From: an uncultured Saccharospirillaceae bacterium
Lineage (GTDB): Bacteria; Bacteroidota; Bacteroidia; Flavobacteriales_D; CAJJDF01
Assembly (NCBI GenBank): GCA_950054195.1
Contig: CATLPG010000006.1
Span: 34,090 to 98,089 of the forward strand
Reading direction: 5' to 3'
DNA length: 64,000 nucleotides
Shown here in pieces: positions 38,200 to 46,317 of this stretch (positions are counted from its first letter, which is position 1; each line of letters starts with the position of its first letter). The notes beneath the pieces were generated by a model. It did no database searches, was not told where the DNA came from, and worked only from the letters and a program-made list of their open reading frames with translations. Made by a program: the position numbers and the translations under genes.

Positions 38200-40858
38200 T
38201 CACAGGGGATAGCCAACGTTCCATTTCTTCCTTAGGTTTTCCTTTACGTTCTGCTATACTTTCTACTTGGTCATCAGCTATTTTTCCTAAACCAAAGTAT
38301 TTCGCTTGTGAGTTTGCAAAATAAAACCCACTTACGGATGCCGCAGGATACATCGCTAACGAATCAGTTAGCGAAACACCGATATTTTTCTCTACGTTTA
38401 AGGCTTTAAATAACGTTACTTTCTCTGTATGATCTGGACAGGCAGGGTAACCAGGTGCAGGACGAATGCCTTGGTATTCTTCTTTAATTAACCCTTCATT
38501 ATCTAAGCTTTCTCCTGTTGAATAGCCCCAATATTCTTTCCTAACTTTTTCATGCATGAGCTCGGCAAAGGCTTCGGCTAAACGATCAGCAAGGGCTTTT
38601 AGCATAATGCTGTTGTAATCATCGTGATCTTCCTCAAAACGTTTGATGTGCTCTTCAATTCCAATACCTGCTGTAACAACAAATCCTCCTAGATAATCTT
38701 GTTTACCTGTTTCCTTAGGTGCTATAAAATCGGCTAGTGAAAAATTAGGTAAGTCTTTAGCTTTCGCTGTTTGTTGTCTTAAATGATGAAAATGCACCCT
38801 TTCACCATCAACTGTTGCTTCGATATCATCATCGTTAAAACTATTTGCTGGCCAAATACCAATAATGGCTTTAGCTTGCAGCCAATTCTCGCTTATTATT
38901 TTATCCAGCATGTTATTAGCATCAGCATAAAGTTTTTTAGCCTCCTCTCCTACTATTTTATCTTCCAAAATTTTTGGGAAACGACCTGCTAACTCCCATG
39001 TTTGGAAAAAGGGTGTCCAGTCGATATAAGGTCTTATTTCCTCTAAAGAAAAATGATTAAAAACCTGTTCTCCAATAAGGTTTGGTTTAACAATTGTCTC
39101 GTTTTGCCAGTCTATTTTAAACTTATTTGCCTTCGCATCAGCATAGCTTACTAATCTTTTTTGAGCACGTTTTTTCGCATGATTTTCACGTACTTTTTGA
39201 TAATCAGCTTTAAGGTTTTTTATATAATCTTGCTTATTGTCTCCTAATAGCTTATCAGTAACAGTAACTGATCGAGAAGCATCAAGCACATGAACAACTT
39301 GACCTTTGGTGTAGTTTTCCTCTATCTTAACAGCTGTATGCACTCTTGATGTGGTAGCCCCACCTATTAGTAATGGAACACTTAAGCCTGATAATTCTAA
39401 ATCTTTAGCAACATCTACCATTTCATCGAGTGATGGAGTAATTAAGCCACTTAAACCAATAATATCAACGTTTTCTTTAACAGCGGCTTCAATAATTTTT
39501 TCTTTAGGAACCATTACTCCCAAATCAATAATATCATAATTGTTACAGCCCAGTACAACTCCCACAATATTTTTACCAATATCATGCACATCACCCTTAA
39601 CTGTAGCTAGTAATATTTTACCATTGGCAGATGTTCCACCATCTTTTTCTGCTTCAATAAAAGGGTTTAAATATGCAACTGCCTTTTTCATTACACGGGC
39701 AGATTTTACTACTTGTGGTAAAAACATTTTTCCTTCACCAAACAAGTCTCCTACCACATTCATGCCCGTCATTAGAGGACCTTCGATAACTTGTAACGGA
39801 CGATCAAGTTGCTGACGACATTCTTCTACATCTTCCTCAATAAACTCTGTAATTCCTTTTACTAATGCATGTGTAATTCTATCTTGAATAGGATCATTTC
39901 TCCAATCTAGATTAACTTCTCGCTTTTTTCCCGTGCCTTTTACACTTTCGGCATATTCAAGAAGTATCTCCGTAGCATTGGGCTTTCTATTAAGTAAAAC
40001 GTCCTCTACTTTATCTAATAATTCTTTTGGAATATCATCATATATCTCAAGCATAGCTGGGTTAACAATCCCCATATCCATACCATGTTTTATTGCATGG
40101 TACAAAAAGGCACTATGCATAGCCTCTCTTACCACATTATTTCCTCTAAAGGAAAAAGATACATTACTTACCCCTCCACTAACCTTTGCTCCGGGTAAAT
40201 TTTCTTTTATCCATTTAGTAGCGTTAAAAAAGTCAACCGCATAATTATTATGTTCATCAATTCCTGTGGCCACTGGAAATATATTAGGATCGAAAATGAT
40301 ATCAGAAGGAGTAAAACCTACAACATCAACTAAAATATCGTATGATTTTTTACAAATTTCTATTCTTCGTTCATACGTATCTGCTTGTCCGTCTTCATCA
40401 AAGGCCATAACAATTACCGCAGCACCGTATCTTTTAACTTTAGTAGCTTGTTCTATAAATTTTTCTTTACCTTCCTTTAAACTGATAGAGTTAACCACTC
40501 CTTTTCCTTGCACACATTTTAAACCAGCCTCTATGATTTCCCACTTGGAGGAGTCGATCATTATAGGAATTCTGGCAATATCTGGTTCGGCAGCGATAAG
40601 ATTAAGAAAAGTTACCATGGATTCTTTCCCATCGATCATTCCCTCGTCCATATTTACATCTAGGATTTGGGCTCCACCCTCTACTTGGTTTCTGGCAACA
40701 TCTAGTGCTTCATCAAATTTTTCTTCTTTTATTAATCGAAGGAATTTTTTTGATCCTGTTACATTGGTTCGCTCACCAATATTAACAAAGTTAGTATGTT
40801 CAGTAACTATTAGTGGCTCTAGACCTGATAGTTTGAGAATATGACTGGTTTTACTCAT
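38192..40858 (-). CDS. metH: Methionine synthase, folate/B12/activation part (split MetH)
   Basis: An 888-residue protein carrying three of the four MetH modules: the methyltetrahydrofolate domain (starts [11 protein letters not shown], 26-36), the cobalamin-binding cap and Rossmann domains (GDVHDIGKN near 423, with the His that ligates cobalt), and the C-terminal S-adenosylmethionine reactivation domain ([12 protein letters not shown] near 803). The homocysteine module is encoded separately at 41925-42935. It is the last gene of a riboswitch-controlled operon; a 108-base gap precedes it. Confidence 0.96.
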   Translation of the reverse strand: MSKTSHILKLSGLEPLIVTEHTNFVNIGERTNVTGSKKFLRLIKEEKFDEALDVARNQVEGGAQILDVNMDEGMIDGKESMVTFLNLIAAEPDIARIPIMIDSSKWEIIEAGLKCVQGKGVVNSISLKEGKEKFIEQATKVKRYGAAVIVMAFDEDGQADTYERRIEICKKSYDILVDVVGFTPSDIIFDPNIFPVATGIDEHNNYAVDFFNATKWIKENLPGAKVSGGVSNVSFSFRGNNVVREAMHSAFLYHAIKHGMDMGIVNPAMLEIYDDIPKELLDKVEDVLLNRKPNATEILLEYAESVKGTGKKREVNLDWRNDPIQDRITHALVKGITEFIEEDVEECRQQLDRPLQVIEGPLMTGMNVVGDLFGEGKMFLPQVVKSARVMKKAVAYLNPFIEAEKDGGTSANGKILLATVKGDVHDIGKNIVGVVLGCNNYDIIDLGVMVPKEKIIEAAVKENVDIIGLSGLITPSLDEMVDVAKDLELSGLSVPLLIGGATTSRVHTAVKIEENYTKGQVVHVLDASRSVTVTDKLLGDNKQDYIKNLKADYQKVRENHAKKRAQKRLVSYADAKANKFKIDWQNETIVKPNLIGEQVFNHFSLEEIRPYIDWTPFFQTWELAGRFPKILEDKIVGEEAKKLYADANNMLDKIISENWLQAKAIIGIWPANSFNDDDIEATVDGERVHFHHLRQQTAKAKDLPNFSLADFIAPKETGKQDYLGGFVVTAGIGIEEHIKRFEEDHDDYNSIMLKALADRLAEAFAELMHEKVRKEYWGYSTGESLDNEGLIKEEYQGIRPAPGYPACPDHTEKVTLFKALNVEKNIGVSLTDSLAMYPAASVSGFYFANSQAKYFGLGKIADDQVESIAERKGKPKEEMERWLSPVIN

Positions 40859-40966
40859 TAGTTTTTCTTGTGTTAATTATGAGTTTACTTGTTGATTAGT
40901 TGATTAGATGTTTGGGTATAAAAAGATTCTAGTTTAATAGTTAAACAATAAGCTAGTCTTCTAAAA

Positions 40967-41410
40967 TCACATTAAAACACTCCAATCCTCATGAGAAGAA
41001 CCTCCACCAGCCCAGTCTTTAAAGCGCTCATCACCCCCTCTTGCAGCCCAATCAGAATCAATTGCTAATTTTGCTGATATACCTCCTCTAGGATTACAAA
41101 TCATGCTTAATCTTAATCTTTCTGGTTCGTACACTTCCATTAGGTGATCGTACATGATATTTATTAATCGTTCGTATGAAACCACAATATCTCTTAGATG
41201 ATAAGCATAATGCTTAAGCGACTTTAGTTCTATTATTTTATTTCCAGGATACATGGTTAAGTAAACCGTAGCAAAATCTGGTTGTTCTTTTACCCCAAGA
41301 AAAGTAAATTCTGGAATTTTTATTTTTATTTCATAAGCTTCTTTCGATGGGTTGGGTATTGAAAGAAGGATGCTTTTATCAATTTCTTTGTATAGTTTGG
41401 GTTTACTCAT
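40967..41410 (-). CDS. QueF-family protein lacking the catalytic cysteine
   Basis: A 147-residue T-fold protein. PEFTFLGVKEQPDFATVYL and ELKSLKHY (61-68, the QueF NADPH-site motif) with NPRGGIS (106-112) align well with preQ0 reductase QueF. However, the active-site SLCPKTGQPDF segment is here FLGVKEQPDF: the thioimide-forming Cys is Gly39. The catalytic Asp (Asp45) and the substrate Glu (Glu80) remain; the neighbouring His is Tyr79. The only cysteine is Cys105. The Gly/Trp/Asp-rich tail (118-147) is unusual. It lies between the two metH genes, so it should be under the SAM riboswitch. Function is uncertain. Confidence 0.75.
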   Translation of the reverse strand: MSKPKLYKEIDKSILLSIPNPSKEAYEIKIKIPEFTFLGVKEQPDFATVYLTMYPGNKIIELKSLKHYAYHLRDIVVSYERLINIMYDHLMEVYEPERLRLSMICNPRGGISAKLAIDSDWAARGGDERFKDWAGGGSSHEDWSVLM

Positions 41411-41416
41411 TTTTTT

Positions 41417-41932
41417 TTAGAATTCTATTGTATTGTCTTTTCCTCTACTAAATCCAACTAAGTTTGATGGATAAAAATATTGTAATAAATCGGTTACTTT
41501 AAGTAATCGAATAATGTATTGACCTGTAGTTTGTTTAACTACTCGGGTATATTCGTTTCCTTTTAAATCATTAAAGGTTGCATTTCCAGATACAGATGAA
41601 ATAATAATTTCTCCAATATTCTTTTTATTTTCATGTAATGTAAAAACCAAGTTTTTATGGCTATAGTTGGCATAATAATTTACAAATGAATTAGGGTTGT
41701 TCATCACTTTAATAAAGCGATTGGCATCTTTATTATCTAACCCAACCGTTTTGAACTTTTTTCTTATAATATGGCTTTTATCTACTGCCATTTCATCGGT
41801 ATAATCTACATATAGATCAACAGTTATAGAATCAGCAGAAAGTAAGATATCCTCAAAAAAAGATGCATTTTCTTGAGCAGAAAACTGACTAATAAATAAT
41901 ACTGCTATTGTAGTAATAATAAATTTATTCAT
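41417..41932 (-). CDS. Secreted protein of unknown function in the metH operon
   Basis: I do not recognise this 171-residue protein. It has a signal peptide (cleavage likely after FSA at about residue 19) and a predicted mixed alpha/beta mature part without cysteines or obvious metal ligands. It overlaps the end of the MetH homocysteine-domain gene by eight bases and precedes the QueF-like gene by six, so it is translated from the same message. Confidence 0.7.
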   Translation of the reverse strand: MNKFIITTIAVLFISQFSAQENASFFEDILLSADSITVDLYVDYTDEMAVDKSHIIRKKFKTVGLDNKDANRFIKVMNNPNSFVNYYANYSHKNLVFTLHENKKNIGEIIISSVSGNATFNDLKGNEYTRVVKQTTGQYIIRLLKVTDLLQYFYPSNLVGFSRGKDNTIEF

Positions 41933-42935
41933 AAGCTAATTCATTTTGTTTTCTTGGCGAGTATTTAGTTGCAATTTCTGCAATTGCTTTAATATGATCT
42001 GGTGAAGTTCCACAACAGCCCCCTATTATGTTTAGTAAACCTTCTTTTAAAAATACCTCTATTTGGCTTGCCATATCATTAGGGCTTTGATCATACTCAC
42101 CAAATTCGTTAGGTAAACCAGCATTTGGATGTGCACTAACACTTATGTTGGCTTTAGAAGATAACGTTTGTAAGTAAGGTCTTAATTGTTTTGCTCCTAA
42201 AGCACAGTTTAATCCTATAGATGTGATAGGTGCATGTTCAAGCGATACTAAAAATGCTTCCGTTGTTTGTCCAGAAAGTGTTCTTCCGCTAGCATCAGTA
42301 ATTGTACCCGAAACCATTATGGGTATTTTTTTATTAAGCTCATCAAACACTTCTTGAATAGCAAATAACGCTGCTTTTGCGTTTAATGTATCGAACACTG
42401 TTTCTACCAATAGTATATCTACACCACCATCTATTAATGCCTTTGCTTGTTCTTTGTAAGCATCTACTAATTGGTCATATGAAATAGCTCTAAAGCCTGG
42501 GTTGTTTACATCAGGAGATAAAGAAGCTGTTCTATTGGTTGGCCCCATTGATCCCGCAACAAAACGTGGTTTATATGGGTCTTTTTTAGTAAACTCTTCT
42601 GCAACTTCTTTTGCAATTTTTGCTGAGTAATAGTTTATATCGTAAACATATTTTTCTAAATTATAATCAGCTTGAGCGATCCATGTTCCACTAAACGTAT
42701 TGGTTTCTAAAATATCTGCTCCTGCCTCAAGATAAGCTGCATGGATGTCTTTTATTATTTGTGGTCGAGTTAAAGATAATAAATCATTATTGCCTTTGAG
42801 AGACTTGTCATGGTTTTCGAACCACCCTTCTCTAAAATCAAATTCCTGTAATTTATAGCGTTGTATCATGGTACCCATGGCTCCATCCAACACTAAAATT
42901 CTTTTATTTAACTCTTTTTCAAATGTTGTTTCCAT
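41925..42935 (-). CDS. Methionine synthase, homocysteine-binding part (split MetH)
   Basis: A 336-residue homocysteine S-methyltransferase domain. It contains DGAMGTMIQ near the N-terminus and zinc-binding cysteines in GLNCALGA and [12 protein letters not shown]. It supplies the homocysteine half-site for the cobalamin protein encoded downstream. The start is taken as ATG 42935: the in-frame ATG at 42951-42953 lies inside the riboswitch terminator stem and would be an unlikely initiation site. First gene of the operon. Confidence 0.95.
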   Translation of the reverse strand: METTFEKELNKRILVLDGAMGTMIQRYKLQEFDFREGWFENHDKSLKGNNDLLSLTRPQIIKDIHAAYLEAGADILETNTFSGTWIAQADYNLEKYVYDINYYSAKIAKEVAEEFTKKDPYKPRFVAGSMGPTNRTASLSPDVNNPGFRAISYDQLVDAYKEQAKALIDGGVDILLVETVFDTLNAKAALFAIQEVFDELNKKIPIMVSGTITDASGRTLSGQTTEAFLVSLEHAPITSIGLNCALGAKQLRPYLQTLSSKANISVSAHPNAGLPNEFGEYDQSPNDMASQIEVFLKEGLLNIIGGCCGTSPDHIKAIAEIATKYSPRKQNELAYE

Positions 42936-42939
42936 ATAT

Positions 42940-42977
42940 AAAAAATCCCCCATTGTTTTCGTTACTAATGGGGGATT
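42940..42977 (-). terminator. Riboswitch expression platform: intrinsic terminator
   Basis: On the minus strand AATCCCCCATT (42977-42967) pairs with AATGGGGGATT (42954-42944) and is followed by six T residues. A competing 9-bp stem (42991-42983 with 42969-42961) shares bases with both the P1 end of the aptamer and this terminator, so it can act as antiterminator. The design predicts premature termination when S-adenosylmethionine is bound. Confidence 0.85.
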
Positions 42978-42990
42978 AAACTATTAGTAA

Positions 42991-43096
42991 CTTATATTTC
43001 TTGATTTCCTCAAGAAGGAATTAGCACCTTTTCAATATTACTATTGAAGGTTGCTAAGGTATCAACGGGCCTTTTCCCTCAACCTTTCTTTATAAG
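42991..43096 (-). promoter_or_regulatory. SAM-I (S-box) riboswitch aptamer
   Basis: The 106-base minus-strand element has the S-box hallmarks: closing stem CTTATA/TATAAG, GAGGG with GGCCCG and TGATACC, GCAACC, a P3 hairpin TTCAATA/TATTGAA, the core GGTGCTAATTCC, and a P4 hairpin TTCTTGA/TCAAGAA. It senses S-adenosylmethionine and controls the methionine-synthase operon. It begins about 20 bases after the end of the upstream gene. Confidence 0.95.
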
Positions 43097-43117
43097 CAAT
43101 TATTTAAAGAACTTTTA

Positions 43118-43537
43118 TTATAAAATGTTTGTAAAAAAATCTACAATGTTTGGCAACTCAAAAGTTGGGGTTATAACATTGTTATTATCATCAACCGAAC
43201 CGCTATTATTAATTGAAGATTTATTCACCGTTTGTTTTTTTACTGTATATTGATTATCGTTCAACGATTCTATTTTATTTTCGAAATCATCGTCAGTAAT
43301 AATCTTATCATCAAAATAAATAGTAGCTAATTTCTTTTCGAAGTTAACTGTTGCTTTTTCTACTCCCTTCATTTTTGAAAGCTCCTGCTTGATGTATCTA
43401 GCACAATTTATTTCGCAGGTCATTCCAGATACTTCATAAACGACTGAAGCATTTGATTTGACTACACTCTCAGGTTGTTCAGATCCACAGGATAGTACAA
43501 CAAACAAAAGTAATATGTAAAGGAAAATGTTTTTCAT
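43118..43537 (-). CDS. Heavy-metal-associated domain lipoprotein
   Basis: A 139-residue lipoprotein (lipobox VLSC, Cys17) with one ferredoxin-like HMA domain at about residues 32-100. The metal site is GMTCEINC (Cys41, Cys45), a C-x3-C variant of the usual C-x2-C. The C-terminal ~40 residues are Asn/Val-rich and probably unstructured. It may bind copper or another soft metal in the periplasm. It is divergent from the GbsR-type regulator across 129 bases. Confidence 0.82.
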   Translation of the reverse strand: MKNIFLYILLLFVVLSCGSEQPESVVKSNASVVYEVSGMTCEINCARYIKQELSKMKGVEKATVNFEKKLATIYFDDKIITDDDFENKIESLNDNQYTVKKQTVNKSSINNSGSVDDNNNVITPTFELPNIVDFFTNIL

Positions 43538-43613
43538 TTCTATTTAACTTCTTGAAAATACTAATTTAAGTACACTAAATCAAACGTTAAGTGGTCTTAA
43601 ATGTTTTTAAATT

Positions 43614-43638
43614 TTATTTTCAGAAACTTTTGAAAGTT
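43614..43638 (+). promoter_or_regulatory. Possible operator upstream of the GbsR/MarR gene
   Basis: The element TTATTTTC-A-GAAA-C-TTTT-G-AAA contains an inverted repeat (AACTTT, two bases, AAAGTT at 43625-43638). A near-identical copy precedes the next gene (44193-44214). The position, 28 bases before the regulator start, suits autoregulation. Confidence 0.45.
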
Positions 43639-43666
43639 ATAAAATTTAATTTACATTTAACTAACA

Positions 43667-44170
43667 ATGAAGTTAACTGACGCAAAATATAAGTTTATTC
43701 AAGAATGGGGAGTGCTAGGTAGTAACTGGGGAATCAACCGTGCGATGGCACAAATACAGGCTCTGTTGTTATTATCTCCAAAGTCTTTAACTACTGATGA
43801 GATTATGGAGGAGTTAAAGATGAGTAGAGGAAATGTGAACATGAATATTAGAGCACTTATTGATTGGGGATTGGTTTTTAAAGAATATAAACCAGGAGAA
43901 AGAAAAGAGTTTTTCTACACCGAAAAAGATGTATGGAAAATAACCAAACAAGTAGCTGAGGAAAGAAGAAAAAGAGAGATTTTACCTGTTAAACAAATGT
44001 TAGAAGAAATTGAAGGGATAGAGTTAGGTAAATCCGAAGAAGAAAAAGAGTTCAAAAAAGTTACTTCTGAAATCCAATCATTTATTGGTAAAATGGATGG
44101 TGTGCTAACAAAAATAGCTAGTGCAGATAAAAATTGGTTCTTGAAAGTTTTAATGCGATTGATGAACTAA
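43667..44170 (+). CDS. GbsR/MarR family transcriptional regulator
   Basis: A 167-residue winged-helix protein. The DNA-binding core contains SLTTDEIMEELKMSRGNVNMNIRALIDWGLV, the recognition-helix pattern of the GbsR branch of MarR regulators, followed by a wing with KPGERKEFFY. The C-terminal helices should dimerise. It heads a plus-strand operon and probably regulates it. The effector is unknown. Confidence 0.88.
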   Translation: MKLTDAKYKFIQEWGVLGSNWGINRAMAQIQALLLLSPKSLTTDEIMEELKMSRGNVNMNIRALIDWGLVFKEYKPGERKEFFYTEKDVWKITKQVAEERRKREILPVKQMLEEIEGIELGKSEEEKEFKKVTSEIQSFIGKMDGVLTKIASADKNWFLKVLMRLMN

Positions 44171-44192
44171 AAAAATTTAAACTAAACTTTCA

Positions 44193-44214
44193 TTATTTTC
44201 TGAAAGTTTTAAAA
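44193..44214 (+). promoter_or_regulatory. Second copy of the possible GbsR operator
   Basis: The 22-base element differs from the copy at 43614-43635 at three positions. It ends seven bases before the start codon at 44222 and is also half of an inverted repeat (AAACTTTCA at 44184-44192 with TGAAAGTTT at 44201-44209). Confidence 0.45.
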
Positions 44215-44221
44215 CGTTAAA

Positions 44222-45175
44222 ATGAAAAAACAACGCTCACTTATAATCATTGCAGCTACTACACTTATTACCTGCTTATTTATATTCTATTCTTTATTAA
44301 ATTCTGGAAATTATGGATGGACGCTATTTCTTACCGTTCCATTTTTAATTTTTCTTTATGCTGGCTATCTAACGACTAATAAAGAATCTTCATTCGCCTT
44401 TGGCCGACTTATATTTATTTGGACACTTGTTTTAATTGGTTTTTGTGGTTTACTATTGTTATTGCAATTTGAGGGCGCTATTTGTATTGCCTTGGCTGCC
44501 CCAATTATTATTTTCCCATCTCTTTTTGGCTTTTTTATTGGTTACATTATTAAAAAGACTGAGATAGGCAGAAAAACATATTCTTTAATCATTCTATTGG
44601 GGATAATTCCTATTTCACAATGGTTTGAACATTTAAATGAAGGAGTTATAAACTCAAATATATCTACTTCAATTACTCTAAACTATTCTCAGCAGGAGGT
44701 TTGGGATTTACTAAATAAGGAGGTGATATTTAATAAAGATGTTCATTTCCTTTTCCAACAAGGTGTTACTCTACCAACAAAAATGATGGTATCGGATAGT
44801 ACGAATGAATTAATTGTTTACACCAACAATAATGATTACCTAAAACTACCTTTATCTATTAATGATTCCAATAAATCACTGGTTTTTAACCCTGGTTTAG
44901 AAAATACTCCTGAACCAATGAAAGAGTTGTCTCCCTATGGTAATTTTGATGCTCCGCATTTACATGATTATTTTTGGATTGACCAAGGAAGTTTTGAGTT
45001 AGAGGTAGTTGATAAAACAACAGCAATTATTCATGCTAAAACCAATTATAATTATAAAATAGGGCCTAAGTTTTACTGGAAATTTATTTCAGACCAAATT
45101 ATTGATCTTCTACACCAACATGTTTTACATTCAATAAAAGCTCAACTCGATTATACGCATACTAACCAAAAATAA
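44222..45175 (+). CDS. Membrane protein with SRPBCC-like C-terminal domain
   Basis: A 317-residue protein: four or five membrane helices in residues 1-135, then a soluble region beginning TSITLNYSQQEVWDLLN, which resembles the first strand and helix of SRPBCC/START-like ligand-binding domains. No enzyme motif is visible. It is the second gene of the GbsR-headed operon. The domain call is tentative. Confidence 0.55.
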   Translation: MKKQRSLIIIAATTLITCLFIFYSLLNSGNYGWTLFLTVPFLIFLYAGYLTTNKESSFAFGRLIFIWTLVLIGFCGLLLLLQFEGAICIALAAPIIIFPSLFGFFIGYIIKKTEIGRKTYSLIILLGIIPISQWFEHLNEGVINSNISTSITLNYSQQEVWDLLNKEVIFNKDVHFLFQQGVTLPTKMMVSDSTNELIVYTNNNDYLKLPLSINDSNKSLVFNPGLENTPEPMKELSPYGNFDAPHLHDYFWIDQGSFELEVVDKTTAIIHAKTNYNYKIGPKFYWKFISDQIIDLLHQHVLHSIKAQLDYTHTNQK

Positions 45176-45215
45176 TTTTTCAAAAACCTCAACTAAAAGA
45201 GCTGCTTTTTTTGAT

Positions 45216-45836
45216 TTGTTAGCGAAAAACTATTTCCTATCAAACTTGTTTTCTTTGGGTTATGCTACTTTTTTGAGGAAGAGATTAATAAAACTTTCTG
45301 ATGCTAAACAAAAAGAAACGGTTGTAGATTTTATGAGTGGTCAAGGGGATCTTTTTGACTTAATGAAAGGTTCTACTAAATTAAGAAGGTTAAATCAGGT
45401 GGATTTTTCAAAACAAATGATTAATCGATCGGAAAAAGATAATAGAGTTGAAAACTTCTGTGACGACATTACCTCTTTTGAACCTTCTGAAAAAGTTGAT
45501 TTAGTAATTAGTTCTTTTGGTTTAAAGACATTGAGTGAGCAAGAAATAAATGATTTAGCTTATAAAACAAAATCTTCTCTAAAGGATAATGGTGAATTTT
45601 ATTTTATAGAGTTTAGCTTCAACTTTTTCGAATACTTGTTTGTAGGATGTTACTTGTTTATTCTAATTGTACTTTCTTCTTTGTTTTATTCACCAAATGC
45701 TATTTATCATTTTTACTTTTTAAGATATTCCTTTCTCTTTAATGACAAAACAGTGATTAGCTCATTTAAGGAACATTTTGAAAATATTGAAGTAAAAAGA
45801 TATCCTGGGGCTATATTTATATCTGGTAAAAAATGA
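45216..45836 (+). CDS. UbiE-like class I SAM-dependent methyltransferase
   Basis: The glycine-rich SAM motif is VVDFMSGQGDLFDLM, followed by a motif II-like acidic region and DLVISSFGLKTL. A hydrophobic segment near residues 150-170 (CYLFILIVLSSLFYSPNAI) may tie it to the membrane. The only standard start is TTG 45216, but family-like residues (KRAAFFDLLAKNYF) continue upstream in the same open frame to 45138 with no ATG, GTG or TTG, so the true start is unclear. It overlaps the next gene by four bases. Confidence 0.75.
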   Translation: MLAKNYFLSNLFSLGYATFLRKRLIKLSDAKQKETVVDFMSGQGDLFDLMKGSTKLRRLNQVDFSKQMINRSEKDNRVENFCDDITSFEPSEKVDLVISSFGLKTLSEQEINDLAYKTKSSLKDNGEFYFIEFSFNFFEYLFVGCYLFILIVLSSLFYSPNAIYHFYFLRYSFLFNDKTVISSFKEHFENIEVKRYPGAIFISGKK

Positions 45837-46207
45837 AAAATAACGATATCATATTATTCGATGGATCTTGTGGGTTTTGTAGCTACTCAGTTAATTTCAT
45901 AAGAAAGAGAAGTAAAAAGAGGTATACATTTATTCCACTACAATCAGAAGAAGCTATTGAACTTAAAAAAAAGCATCATATTTCTGATGATATAGACTCT
46001 GTTGTATTAATAAAAAAGAACAAAGCCTATGTAAAATCTAGGGCTGGTTTAGAGATTATTCGTGTATTTAAATTTCCTTGGCCTTTACTTTATGTATTCA
46101 TAATTATACCCAAATTTATTAGGGACTATATCTATGATATTATTGCTCGTAACAGACATAAAATAATCAAGGAGAGTACGTCTTGTGAAATTCACCCAAA
46201 AGATTAG
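45833..46207 (+). CDS. DCC1-like (DUF393) thiol-disulfide oxidoreductase family protein
   Basis: A 124-residue protein with the family motif DGSCGFC (Asp10, Cys13, Cys16) and the typical downstream VLIKKNKAYVKSRAGLEIIRV. The C-x2-C pair in a thioredoxin-like fold suggests redox activity, but substrates of the family are unknown. It overlaps the methyltransferase gene by four bases (ATGA type), so they are translationally coupled. Confidence 0.87.
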   Translation: MKNNDIILFDGSCGFCSYSVNFIRKRSKKRYTFIPLQSEEAIELKKKHHISDDIDSVVLIKKNKAYVKSRAGLEIIRVFKFPWPLLYVFIIIPKFIRDYIYDIIARNRHKIIKESTSCEIHPKD

Positions 46208-46209
46208 TT

Positions 46210-46299
46210 ATGGAAAAGGAGGTTAAAGATGTTGTTGATTTTTATCAAGAGGCAACCCGAGACTACGAATTTTGGAGTAAGAGTTTTAATATGCATTAA
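46210..46299 (+). pseudogene. 29-codon N-terminal stump of a methyltransferase gene
   Basis: Starting two bases after the DCC gene stop, the frame encodes VKDVVDFYQEATRDYEFW and then SKSFNMH before TAA. This is the typical N-terminus of a class I SAM methyltransferase, in which the next residues are usually Phe-Gly-Tyr. The remaining ~240 codons are missing and the convergent dxs gene follows 18 bases later. It looks like the end product of a deletion. Confidence 0.6.
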
Positions 46300-46317
46300 A
46301 TAACTTTTATCCCTAAG

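Noticed and set aside
40266..40844. Long open frame antisense to metH (192 codons); a similar one lies at 18603-19130 (175 codons)
   Set aside because: Both lie fully inside well-recognised genes on the other strand, show low-complexity Ser/Leu/Phe-rich products, and have no start context or homology. They are reading-frame shadows.
42951..42953. ATG giving a MetH N-terminus six residues longer
   Set aside because: It lies within the riboswitch terminator hairpin; ATG 42935 just after the T-run fits family length and regulation better.
43400..43425. C-x3-C metal site in the HMA lipoprotein instead of C-x2-C
   Set aside because: To my knowledge C-x3-C variants are common among Bacteroidota HMA proteins; noted in the feature but not treated as novel.
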